Positions 1 through 5,458 of a DNA stretch of 7,036 nucleotides are shown one piece after another. The DNA is from Hyphomicrobiales bacterium (GTDB lineage: Bacteria; Pseudomonadota; Alphaproteobacteria; Rhizobiales; Aestuariivirgaceae): the NCBI GenBank assembly GCA_027031305.1, contig JALVRJ010000045.1:1-7036 (forward strand), written 5' to 3'. Numbering within the stretch: position 1 is the stretch's first letter; each line of letters begins with the position of its first letter. Position numbers and translations under genes: made by a program. A model generated the notes under the pieces. The model searched no databases. It was not told the DNA's origin and was given only the letters and a program-made list of their open reading frames with translations.

Positions 1-204
1 CCGCCCCATGATGGGCGCCAGGTCCAGCGTGATTTCCTCGCGCTTGCGCCAGCCCACGGCCACCCACGGATTGGACGGCGTGAACTGGAAATAGGGAAAC
101 TTGTTGATGACCGTGATGCGGTGCTCCTTGCCAAGCGCTTCCTTCAGCTCGTAGGCCGCGGGAATGCCGCCGATGCCGGCGCCCATGACGACGATGTGGG
201 CCAT
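1..204 (-). CDS. sqr: Sulfide:quinone oxidoreductase-like FAD/NAD(P)-binding flavoprotein, N-terminal 68 codons (cut by window edge)
   Basis: The reading frame starts at an ATG at 204-202 and is open to base 1, so only the N-terminus is visible. It begins MAHIVVMGAGIGGIPAAYEL, with the dinucleotide-binding GxGxxG motif (GAGIGG, residues 8-13) of the FAD-binding Rossmann fold right at the start. The stretch YFQFTPSNPWVAVGWRKREEI (about residues 36-56, key residues SNPWVAVGW) is what I recall from SQRs of Acidithiobacillus and related proteins, and it separates them from general NADH dehydrogenases. SQR oxidises sulfide to sulfane sulfur at the membrane and reduces quinone through FAD. The catalytic cysteines lie outside the window, so activity and SQR type cannot be judged. 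A strong ribosome site (GGGGAGA, about 6 bases upstream) supports this start. It lies 192 bases downstream of the cytochrome c gene on the same strand. A related flavoprotein such as flavocytochrome c sulfide dehydrogenase is less likely. Confidence 0.82.
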   Translation of the reverse strand, partial: MAHIVVMGAGIGGIPAAYELKEALGKEHRITVINKFPYFQFTPSNPWVAVGWRKREEITLDLAPIMGR

Positions 205-396
205 GATGGATCTCCCCCTGCTTTCCTTGTTTATCGTTATGATGTCAGTCCGAAACCGGAAGGCTCCACACATCCCTCGCCGAGCCGTTCCCATGTCCGG
301 AGATTTCGTAATGACACACGCCGTCCGCTTGCGCAAGGCGCCGACGCGCCCGGACAACTCCGGGCGGGGATGAAATGTCCCTTCCGGAAGCAAGCC
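205..396 (-). other. Gap between cytochrome c and SQR-like genes, with a GC-rich hairpin
   Basis: This 192-base stretch has no convincing gene. Just after the cytochrome stop codon it holds a perfect 7-bp hairpin, CGCCCGG / CCGGGCG with a 6-base loop (347-366). No run of T follows on either strand, so it is not a standard intrinsic terminator; it might protect the mRNA 3' end. A 10-base self-palindrome CTTGCGCAAG lies nearby. The part next to the SQR start is relatively AT-rich (about 225-245) and could contain its promoter, but I cannot assign -35 and -10 boxes with confidence. Confidence 0.35.
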
Positions 397-879
397 CTAA
401 CCCCTGCCGCCGGCGCGGGCGTTGATGGAATCATGCGCCTCGCGAATGCGCGCCGGCCATCGGCTCTTGATGAACGACAGCACCGCCAGAATGTCCCGTT
501 CCGACAACGTGCCCCCGAAGGCGGGCATGGTGCCACCAATGCGCACGGTTCCATCGCGCACGAATTGCACCAGCAGGTAGTCCGGATGGTGCCACGTGTG
601 GCCGGATTCGTCATGCGCCGGGGCCAGCCCGCGGCGGTTGCGCCAGCCGGCCTGCCCCTCCAGATTGGCGCCATGGCAGTTGGCACAAGCCCGCGCGTAA
701 ACCTTTTCGCCCAGCGCCACCAGCGCCGCGTCGTCCGGGCGCAACAGCCCCGCGCCTCGCCCCTGCACGGCCGTCACGGAAGACATGCGGGAGGCCCGCA
801 TCCTGTCCATCCACACCCATCCCACCACGGCGATGCCGGCAATCAGAAAACCGGTGGTCAGCGCTCCGGAAACTTTCAT
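397..879 (-). CDS. Membrane-anchored monoheme class I cytochrome c, 160 aa
   Basis: This is a small electron-transfer protein of the periplasmic face. Residues about 5-23 (GALTTGFLIAGIAVVGWVW) form one hydrophobic segment with no clear signal peptidase site, so it is probably an uncleaved anchor. The heme-binding motif is CANCH (C65, C68, H69), and M118 in GGTMPAFGG is the likely sixth ligand. Helices on either side (GEKVYARACANC; LSERDILAVLSFIKSRWP) match the cytochrome c fold. A histidine-rich patch, HTWHH (residues 94-98), lies between the heme site and the methionine loop. The frame is open further upstream, but ATG at 879 is chosen because an AGGAG site lies 8 bases before it and the anchor follows at once; the upstream extension overlaps the terminator stem of the preceding gene. 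It sits before the SQR-like gene on the same strand, which suggests a part in sulfide-linked or respiratory electron transfer. The partner oxidase or reductase is unknown. Confidence 0.88.
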   Translation of the reverse strand: MKVSGALTTGFLIAGIAVVGWVWMDRMRASRMSSVTAVQGRGAGLLRPDDAALVALGEKVYARACANCHGANLEGQAGWRNRRGLAPAHDESGHTWHHPDYLLVQFVRDGTVRIGGTMPAFGGTLSERDILAVLSFIKSRWPARIREAHDSINARAGGRG

Positions 880-940
880 GCGTGCTGCTCCTGCGTCTGG
901 TTTCTGCGAATGCATTTCATTGACGATTGTGGCCGCAGAT

Positions 941-984
941 GGGAAAAAAGAACAGCCCCTCCCGCATTCACATTTGCGAGAGGG
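941..984 (-). terminator. Rho-independent terminator after the DsrC-like gene
   Basis: Read on the minus strand, CCCTCTCGCA (984-975) pairs with TGCGGGAGGG (966-957) over 10 bp with an 8-base loop. A run of six T follows within GCTGTTCTTTTTTCCC (956-941). The single non-Watson-Crick position is a G-U wobble in minus-strand RNA but an A-C mismatch in plus-strand RNA, which supports the minus direction. It lies 65 bases past the stop of the DsrC-like gene and should separate that gene from the cytochrome/SQR unit. Confidence 0.8.
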
Positions 985-1049
985 CCGGACGAAACCCAAC
1001 CCGACTGAAGCTCAAGTCCTCGTGCGGAAATCTCTGACGCCCGCGAAAT

Positions 1050-1409
1050 TCAGGCTTCCGAGCCGAAGCTGGTATCTATCGCTCCCGCCGGCGGTGTCAG
1101 CCCCGCCAGGCGGCATCCGCGAGCAATGGGCCCACCGTTGAAGATGGCATAGAGATATTTCATCCCGCCTTTTTCACCGAAGCGGCCTTCGAGCGCCTCA
1201 TGCAGGCGCCTGAGCGGCGGCTCGGCCTCGTCGCGATAGGCGCCCTGCAAGGTGCGGATCACCTCCCAGTGATCGTCCGTCAGCGCAATACCCATTTCCT
1301 CCGCCAGCCGTTCGGCCATGTCCGGACTCCAGCTGGCCGGCGCGTCCGGGAACCCGGGCGATGGCCGCACCGCGCCGGGACGGGTGAATTCTTCCATGGT
1401 TCTCGGCAT
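1050..1409 (-). CDS. DsrC/TusE superfamily protein lacking CysA (RspA-like), 119 aa
   Basis: The fold signatures of the DsrC/TusE/DsvC family are clear: LTDDHWEVIRTLQGAYRD (residues 43-60) and MKYLYAIFNGGPIARGCRLAGL (residues 83-104, matching the usual KYLYxLFPxGPxxQACKIAGL). Canonical DsrC carries sulfur on a swinging C-terminal arm with two cysteines, CysB and, 11 residues later, the penultimate CysA; TusE keeps CysA. Here C99 is the CysB position, but the CysA position is A110, and the chain runs on for nine more residues. C99 is the only cysteine in the protein. It therefore cannot form the DsrC trisulfide or act as a normal TusE relay; homologues without CysA have been called RspA and suggested to be regulatory. 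The start ATG at 1409 has an excellent site (AAGGAGG, 8 bases upstream); the longer open frame has no such support. It is divergent from the MarR-like gene and near cytochrome c and SQR genes. Confidence 0.88.
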   Translation of the reverse strand: MPRTMEEFTRPGAVRPSPGFPDAPASWSPDMAERLAEEMGIALTDDHWEVIRTLQGAYRDEAEPPLRRLHEALEGRFGEKGGMKYLYAIFNGGPIARGCRLAGLTPPAGAIDTSFGSEA

Positions 1410-1449
1410 GGGCGTTTCCTCCTTTTCCTGCTCGTCGTTGAATGTTCCT

Positions 1450-1474
1450 GTTGCCGACGCACGCCCCCGGCAAC
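1450..1474. repeat. GC-rich inverted repeat in the DsrC-like gene leader
   Basis: GTTGCCG (1450-1456) and CGGCAAC (1468-1474) are perfect 7-bp inverted arms separated by 11 bases. The element lies 41 bases upstream of the DsrC-like start codon. It could be a hairpin in its mRNA leader or a second protein-binding site. No T-run follows it, so it is not a simple terminator. Confidence 0.45.
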
Positions 1475-1488
1475 CACTTCGCAAGGGT

Positions 1489-1508
1489 ATATATGGTTTT
1501 CCATATAT
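1489..1508. promoter_or_regulatory. AT-rich palindrome, probable operator of the divergent region
   Basis: ATATATGG-TTTT-CCATATAT is a perfect inverted repeat with 8-bp arms and a 4-base spacer. It sits between the divergent DsrC-like and MarR-like genes, about 80 bases from the first and 108 bases from the second. Its length and AT-rich symmetry fit the dyads bound by dimeric winged-helix regulators such as MarR proteins, which often control their own divergent promoters. It stands out against the GC-rich surroundings and may overlap a -10 element. The binding protein is inferred. Confidence 0.6.
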
Positions 1509-1616
1509 GCGCAGCCTATCACGGATTGTACCGAATCCAAAGCCCGCACGTGCCGGAACGCCACACGCGCGGCTTGCATGAAGACGTGGAATCCGCTTGA
1601 ATGAAACGGAGGCGAA

Positions 1617-2072
1617 ATGAACCACGTCTCATTTTTTCACCATCGGGAAAAGGTGCGAGGCGAGGCCATGCTGCTTTCCGACACCCAGGCGCTCAGGCTC
1701 TGGCACGATGTCGTGCTCGATCAGGTGCGCGACGATCTGCCCGACCTGACCCTGCGCCAGATGGCAGTCCTGCTCACCGTCTACCTGGAGCCGCCGCCGC
1801 ACACCGTGCGCGCGCTGGCGAAAAAGCTCGATGTCACCAAGCCGGTCATCACCCGCGCGCTGAACACCCTGGGCCAGCACGGGCTGACCGAGCGCCGCCG
1901 CGATCCCAACGACAGGCGCAACGTGCTGGTGCAGCGCACGCTGAAGGGCGCGCTGTTCCTGGAAACCCTGGCCGATGCCATCCGCCGCGCCGCCGAGGCG
2001 GTGGCCGAGCTGCCGGACCTCGACGAGCCTTCCGCGCCAACACCCGATGCCGGAGCGACTTCCCTTGGCTGA
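1617..2072 (+). CDS. MarR-family-like winged-helix transcriptional regulator, 151 aa
   Basis: The protein has a winged helix-turn-helix: helices around TLRQMAVLLTVYLE (residues 45-58), HTVRALAKKLDVTKPVITRALNTLGQHGL (62-90, recognition helix KPVITRALNTL), and a basic wing with the typical D-x-R pattern (TERRRDPNDRRNVLVQ, 91-106). This is MarR-type architecture, though on the short side, with a disordered Pro/Ala-rich tail after residue about 130. It contains no cysteine, so it cannot be a thiol-based sulfide or redox switch by itself. The ATG at 1617 follows GGAGG by 4 bases. An ATG at 1668 (MLLSDTQALRLWHD) is the alternative and is where I would expect close relatives to begin. It overlaps the C40 peptidase gene downstream; from memory, this regulator-peptidase pair recurs in Alphaproteobacteria. 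It is a natural candidate to bind the palindrome at 1489-1508. Its ligand is unknown. Confidence 0.85.
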   Translation: MNHVSFFHHREKVRGEAMLLSDTQALRLWHDVVLDQVRDDLPDLTLRQMAVLLTVYLEPPPHTVRALAKKLDVTKPVITRALNTLGQHGLTERRRDPNDRRNVLVQRTLKGALFLETLADAIRRAAEAVAELPDLDEPSAPTPDAGATSLG

Positions 2073-2931
2073 TCCGTCCACGCGTCCCGCCACCTGCCCG
2101 CCATGCCTCGTCTGCCGCTGGGCCTCAGCCCCCGTGAAGCGCCAGCCCCGAGGCCGCGCGGAAATGGTCACGCAGGTCCTGTTTGGCGAGCAGGCGCTGC
2201 TGCTGGAAGAAGTTCCGCTGCCGCCCGCCTCGCGCGAAAGGGGCTGGCTGCGCGTGCGCCTGTTGCACGATGGCTACGAGGGATACGTGCCGCGCGAGGC
2301 CTTCGACCTGGCGCCACGGACGCACGATACCGCCGACGGGGCCGCGACGGCATCGCCACATGTCGTCGGCGTTCCGCAAACGCTGCTGTTCCCCGGGCCC
2401 GATATCAGGTCCAGTCCCACCCAGCCTCTGTTCATGGGCACGCCGCTGTCCGTGGCGGAGCCAGCGGGCGAGGATGGGCGCTTCCTGCGCCTGGCGAGCG
2501 GCGGTTTCGTCGTCGCCCACCACCTCCGTCCCGCGCAACCCCCGCCGGCCAGCGACGCCGCCACAATCGCCGAGATGTTCCTGCACGCGCCATACCTGTG
2601 GGGTGGCCGCACCATTGCCGGCATCGACTGCTCCGGCCTGGTGCAGCTGGCGCTGACCATGGCCGGGCACGAGGGCGTGCCACGCGATTCTGGCCCGCAG
2701 TCGCGCCAGGTCGGCGAGGAACTGCCGCTCGCCTGGCTGGAGGAGCCTCAACGCCTGCGCCGCGGCGACCTGGTGTTCTGGAAGGGGCACGTGGCCATGC
2801 TCACCGCCCCGGACGCCATCATTCACGCCAACGCCCACCATATGATGGTGGCGTGCGAATCCCTGCCCGAGGCCATCGGCCGCATCGTCCGCCACGGCGG
2901 CGGCCACCCGCTGGCCTTGCGCCGCCCCTGA
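2047..2931 (+). CDS. C40 (NlpC/P60) peptidase with N-terminal bacterial SH3 domain, 294 aa
   Basis: NlpC/P60 enzymes are cysteine peptidases that usually cut the gamma-D-glutamyl-diamino acid bond of wall peptides. The C-terminal domain (about residues 173-290) shows APYLWGGRTIAGIDCSGLVQLAL with nucleophile C195, WKGHVAML with H248, and IIHANAHH with H260 as the probable third residue. The N-terminal part holds SH3-like repeats (VTQVLFGEQALLLEE...GWLRVRLLHDGYEGYVP, and a second at about 105-155, TLLFPGPDIRSSP...FLRLASGGFVVAHH). No signal peptide is visible, so it may act on internalised wall fragments in the cytoplasm. The start is uncertain: ATG 2047 overlaps the MarR-like gene by 26 bases and lacks a ribosome site, while TTG 2065 has GGAG 9 bases upstream. 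Both keep the domains intact. Overlap with the regulator implies one transcript and translational coupling. Confidence 0.87.
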   Translation: MPERLPLADPSTRPATCPPCLVCRWASAPVKRQPRGRAEMVTQVLFGEQALLLEEVPLPPASRERGWLRVRLLHDGYEGYVPREAFDLAPRTHDTADGAATASPHVVGVPQTLLFPGPDIRSSPTQPLFMGTPLSVAEPAGEDGRFLRLASGGFVVAHHLRPAQPPPASDAATIAEMFLHAPYLWGGRTIAGIDCSGLVQLALTMAGHEGVPRDSGPQSRQVGEELPLAWLEEPQRLRRGDLVFWKGHVAMLTAPDAIIHANAHHMMVACESLPEAIGRIVRHGGGHPLALRRP

Positions 2932-3046
2932 CGAACCTCTTCACGCACCGAAAGGCGCCGGCACCGACGATTGCAAAATCATCCGCGCTGTAGCACACAG
3001 GGGATGCAACGGGTTCGCCCCCGCACGCCACGCACATGGAAGGGCC

Positions 3047-4408
3047 ATGCAGACGCACTTCACGCCAGAGCAGCTGCGCCAGCCGGACATCGCCGCCGCC
3101 AACCAGGAGCTGCGCAAGTGCGTGCATTGCGGGTTCTGCATGGCCACCTGCCCCACCTACCTGCTCACCGGTGACGAGCTGGAGGGCCCGCGCGGACGCA
3201 TCCATCAGATCCGCACCATCCTCGAGGAAGATCGGGCCGACCCGCCGTGGGCGGTGCTGCGTCATCTCGATCGTTGCCTCACCTGCCTCTCCTGCACCAC
3301 CACCTGCCCCTCCGGCGTTGGCTATGACCGGCTCATCGACATCGCCCGGCGCAGGACGGCGCGCGCCGCCAGCCGCCCACTGGCCCGCCGATTGTTGCGT
3401 CAGGCCCTCATGCGGGTGGTGACGCAGCCCACCCGCCTGCGGCCAATGGCCAGGCTGGGACGGCTCGTCGCGCCGCTCGCGCAGCCCCTGTTCGAGGCGG
3501 TGCCGGCGCTCAGGTCCTTCACGGCCTTGCTGGATCCCCTGCGCCGCCAGCGTCCGGCCCGCCCGCTGCGTGGCGACTACCCACCCCTGGACGATGGCCC
3601 GGGAGGCGGCCGCCGCGTCGCCCTGCTGACGGGCTGCGCCCAGGCCGTGTTCGGCCGCGCCATTTCCGAGGCCACGCTGCACGTGCTGCGCATGGCGGGT
3701 TTCCACGTCGTCATCCCGCCCGCCGCGGGCTGTTGTGGCGCCATGGAACGCCACCTGGGCGAACAGGAACGTGCCCGCCACCGTGCCGCCGCCAATGTCC
3801 GCGCCTGGCTTGATGCGAAGGTGGAGGCCGTTGTCATCGACGCCTCGGGCTGCGCCGGCATGGTGAAGGACTACGCCGATCTGTTGGCCGGCGACGCCAG
3901 GCTCGCCGAGCCGGCGCGGCGGCTGGCGCGAAACGCCCACGAACTGGCCGAGCTTCTCGCCAGCCTGCCACGGCGTCCCGCCTGGCGCGCGCCGCGGCCC
4001 GCCACCATCATGTGGCACGCCCCCTGTTCTCTCACCCATCACCTGCGCACGCCCGACCTGCCAAGGGATCTGTTGCGGGATGCCGGCTTCACGGTGCTGG
4101 AACCGGCGGAGGCGCACCTGTGCTGTGGCGCCGGCGGCGCCAACGCCGTGCTCGAGCCGGACGTGGCGGCGCAATTGCGCGCCCGCAAGCTCTCCCATCT
4201 GCAACTGCCCGGCGCCGAGGCCATCGCCAGCGCCAATTTCGGCTGCGTCCAGCATCTGGCGGCGGCGGCGCACCTGCCACTGGTTCATTACGCCCAGTTG
4301 CTCGCCTGGGCGCTGCATGGCCCCGATCCGCTCTCGCGCGCCGCCAACGCCTCCCGTGGTGCTCCCGCCGCACCTCGCTGCGACTCCGGTCTCTGCACGC
4401 ATCACTGA
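3047..4408 (+). CDS. glcF: Glycolate oxidase iron-sulfur subunit GlcF, 453 aa
   Basis: GlcF is the electron-transfer subunit of the GlcDEF glycolate dehydrogenase, which turns glycolate into glyoxylate and feeds electrons to the membrane chain. Two 4Fe-4S motifs are intact: C25xxC28xxC31xxxC35P and C77xxC80xxC83xxxC87P. Two CCG domains follow, as in the heterodisulfide reductase HdrB/GlpC family: GCAQ (C197) with GCCGAME (C229, C230), and HAPCS (C327) with LCCGAGG (C359, C360). The start MQTHFTPEQ resembles E. coli GlcF (MQTQLTEEM), which supports ATG 3047; a GGAAGG stretch lies just upstream with rather short spacing. At 453 residues it is longer than E. coli GlcF (about 407), mostly from the linker after the ferredoxin part (about residues 100-185) and a short C-terminal tail. 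glcD and glcE are not next to it; upstream is the C40 peptidase. A lactate-utilisation or other CCG-domain subunit is possible but less likely. Confidence 0.9.
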   Translation: MQTHFTPEQLRQPDIAAANQELRKCVHCGFCMATCPTYLLTGDELEGPRGRIHQIRTILEEDRADPPWAVLRHLDRCLTCLSCTTTCPSGVGYDRLIDIARRRTARAASRPLARRLLRQALMRVVTQPTRLRPMARLGRLVAPLAQPLFEAVPALRSFTALLDPLRRQRPARPLRGDYPPLDDGPGGGRRVALLTGCAQAVFGRAISEATLHVLRMAGFHVVIPPAAGCCGAMERHLGEQERARHRAAANVRAWLDAKVEAVVIDASGCAGMVKDYADLLAGDARLAEPARRLARNAHELAELLASLPRRPAWRAPRPATIMWHAPCSLTHHLRTPDLPRDLLRDAGFTVLEPAEAHLCCGAGGANAVLEPDVAAQLRARKLSHLQLPGAEAIASANFGCVQHLAAAAHLPLVHYAQLLAWALHGPDPLSRAANASRGAPAAPRCDSGLCTHH

Positions 4409-4510
4409 GCCATCCCAAGGCTCTGCACGTGGTCCATTTCCGCCTGTTTTTCAAATGCTTCCATGGGCCTATGGCTGTGCGACATTTTATCCTGTATAAC
4501 CTCATGCGAA

Positions 4511-4524
4511 TTGGCGTATATCAA
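4511..4524 (+). promoter_or_regulatory. FNR/FixK-like box upstream of the thioredoxin gene
   Basis: TTGGC-GTAT-ATCAA matches the FNR consensus TTGAT-N4-ATCAA at 8 of 10 positions, with a perfect right half. Its centre lies about 44-46 bases before the transcription start implied by the CATATA/TATAAA stretch at 4549-4556, close to the -41.5 spacing of activator-dependent promoters. I see no good -35 box there, which also fits an activator. Chance matches in AT-rich DNA are possible. Confidence 0.35.
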
Positions 4525-4556
4525 TGATAACTCATATTAGAATATCATCATATAAA
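4524..4556 (+). promoter_or_regulatory. AT-rich dyad and possible -10 element of the thioredoxin gene
   Basis: ATGATA (4524-4529) and TATCAT (4543-4548) form a 6-bp inverted repeat with a 13-base spacer. TATAAA at 4551-4556 follows and could be a -10 box, giving a leader of about 80 bases before the thioredoxin start codon. The segment is strikingly AT-rich for this DNA, as expected of a promoter. No clear -35 hexamer is placed at 16-18 bases. Confidence 0.35.
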
Positions 4557-4593
4557 AGAGTGAGGATGTGAAACCGGCTGTGCAACAAATCCA

Positions 4594-4612
4594 GGTCCGC
4601 GGAAAACGGACC
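4594..4612 (+). other. Small hairpin in the thioredoxin gene leader
   Basis: GGTCCG (4594-4599) pairs perfectly with CGGACC (4607-4612) around a 7-base loop, 29 bases before the start codon. It ends just upstream of the purine-rich ribosome-binding region. It may affect translation or mRNA stability, but it is short and could be incidental. Confidence 0.3.
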
Positions 4613-4641
4613 GGGGAAGAAGAGAGGAAAGGACGGAAATC

Positions 4642-5241
4642 ATGAAATCCTTCACCAACATGCAAGCGGGCGCCCTTGCCATCAGGCGGTTCATGCTGGC
4701 CGTTCTGCCCATGCTGGCGCTGATCGTCTCGGCACTCCCCTTCGCCACCGCGCCGGCCAGGGCGGGCATGGCCGGCAACCTGTTGTTGCCGCTGGGCGGT
4801 CACAAGCAGGCACCGCTGGATTTCACCTTGCGTGATGTCATGACCGGCAAGGAAGTGCGGCTTTCCAGCCTCCGCGGCAAGGTGGTGGTGGTGAACTTCT
4901 GGTCCATCGCCTGCCCACCGTGCCGGGCGGAAATCGAGACGCTCAAGGACCTGTGGAAAAAACTCAAGGGCCTGGATGTCGAACTCATCACCGTGCACGT
5001 CGGCGCCGACGCCAACAAGGTGCGCGCCTTCATGCAGGAAAAGAACATCGACATGCCCGTGCTGCATGACGAGTTCGAGAACGTGGCCAAGGCCTGGGGC
5101 GTCATGCATCTGCCGGTGACCTACGTGCTCGATACCAATGGCAAGCTGGCCTTCATCGCCTTTGGCGCGCGCAATTGGAAGAACCCGCAGATCACCCGCC
5201 TGCTGCTTACCCTCATCTCGCCGCTGCAAGGCTCCGAGTGA
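4642..5241 (+). CDS. Exported TlpA/ResA-like thioredoxin-fold protein, 199 aa
   Basis: The N-terminus has an arginine pair and a hydrophobic core (RRFMLAVLPMLALIVSALPFA, residues 15-35) ending in an AxA-type site APARA|G near residue 41, so the protein should be exported to the periplasm. The mature part is a thioredoxin/AhpC-TSA fold: FTLRDVMTGKEVRLSSLRGKVVVVNFWSIACPPC, with the active-site C91PPC94, and a cis-proline at P158 in HLPVTYVLD. The pattern is that of TlpA/ResA/DsbE proteins, which reduce periplasmic disulfides, for example on apocytochromes c, copper chaperones, or other substrates. FWSIACPPC differs from the common FWATWCPPC. The ATG at 4642 is supported by a purine-rich AAAGGACGGAAATC just upstream and by the signal peptide; an internal Met7 is possible. 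It stands alone, with its own promoter-like region and a downstream terminator. A link to the cytochrome c gene in the same window is plausible but not shown. Confidence 0.88.
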   Translation: MKSFTNMQAGALAIRRFMLAVLPMLALIVSALPFATAPARAGMAGNLLLPLGGHKQAPLDFTLRDVMTGKEVRLSSLRGKVVVVNFWSIACPPCRAEIETLKDLWKKLKGLDVELITVHVGADANKVRAFMQEKNIDMPVLHDEFENVAKAWGVMHLPVTYVLDTNGKLAFIAFGARNWKNPQITRLLLTLISPLQGSE

Positions 5242-5270
5242 TACCAGCCTGCATGAAGCCTGACCGGTAC

Positions 5271-5340
5271 AAGCCGCCTCGCGCCCCCGCCCAAGCCCTT
5301 GTTTTTCATAATTTGGAGGTTGGGTGGGGGCGCGGGGCTT
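5271..5340 (+). other. Long imperfect hairpin downstream of the thioredoxin gene
   Basis: CGCGCCCCCGCCCA (5280-5293) pairs with TGGGTGGGGGCGCG (5321-5334) over 14 bp with one G-U pair in plus-strand RNA. Outer AAGCC (5271-5275) and GGCTT (5336-5340) extend it. The loop is 27 bases and is AT-rich, containing TTTTTCATAATTTGGAGG. It lies in the 161 bases between the thioredoxin stop and the terminator at 5403. The wobble preserves pairing on the plus strand only, hinting at an RNA made in that direction. It may be a structured 3' UTR or part of a small RNA. Confidence 0.5.
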
Positions 5341-5402
5341 CTGCGTGGTTCTTTATGCATTCCAGTATGAGCTCTTGGCCCGACATCATGGCGCAAGCCA
5401 TC

Positions 5403-5430
5403 ACGGGGCGGCGTTGTCCGCCCCGTTTTT
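5403..5430 (+). terminator. Rho-independent terminator of the thioredoxin unit
   Basis: ACGGGGCGG (5403-5411) pairs perfectly with CCGCCCCGT (5418-5426) over 9 bp with a 6-base loop, followed at once by a run of T (5426-5430). On the minus strand no T-run follows the stem, so it mainly serves plus-strand transcripts, ending the thioredoxin mRNA before the convergent rimI-like gene whose stop is at 5459. Confidence 0.9.
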
Positions 5431-5458
5431 CTTGGGCGATGGAATGGCGAAAGGCCGC

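Noticed and set aside
347..366. 7-bp GC hairpin after the cytochrome gene as an intrinsic terminator
   Set aside because: There is no T-run on either side, so it is kept only as an unassigned structure and read-through into the SQR-like gene remains possible.
121..1008. Open frame of 295 codons on the plus strand opposite the cytochrome and SQR genes
   Set aside because: It has biased composition and no motifs, and the minus strand carries CANCH and GAGIGG proteins with good ribosome sites.
1617..2072. MarR-like protein as a thiol-based sulfide sensor, like SqrR or BigR
   Set aside because: It has no cysteine at all, and SqrR/BigR belong to the ArsR family.
2819..4405. Open frame of 528 codons on the minus strand opposite glcF
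   Set aside because: The translation is low-complexity (Gly, Arg, Ala, Gln-rich) with no domain pattern, as expected for the antisense of a GC-rich gene. glcF on the other strand has all its cysteine motifs.
4407..4423. GAGCC-N7-GGCTC hairpin at the glcF stop codon as a terminator
   Set aside because: The stem has only 5 bp and no T-run follows directly. The TGTTTTTC stretch is more than 20 bases away.
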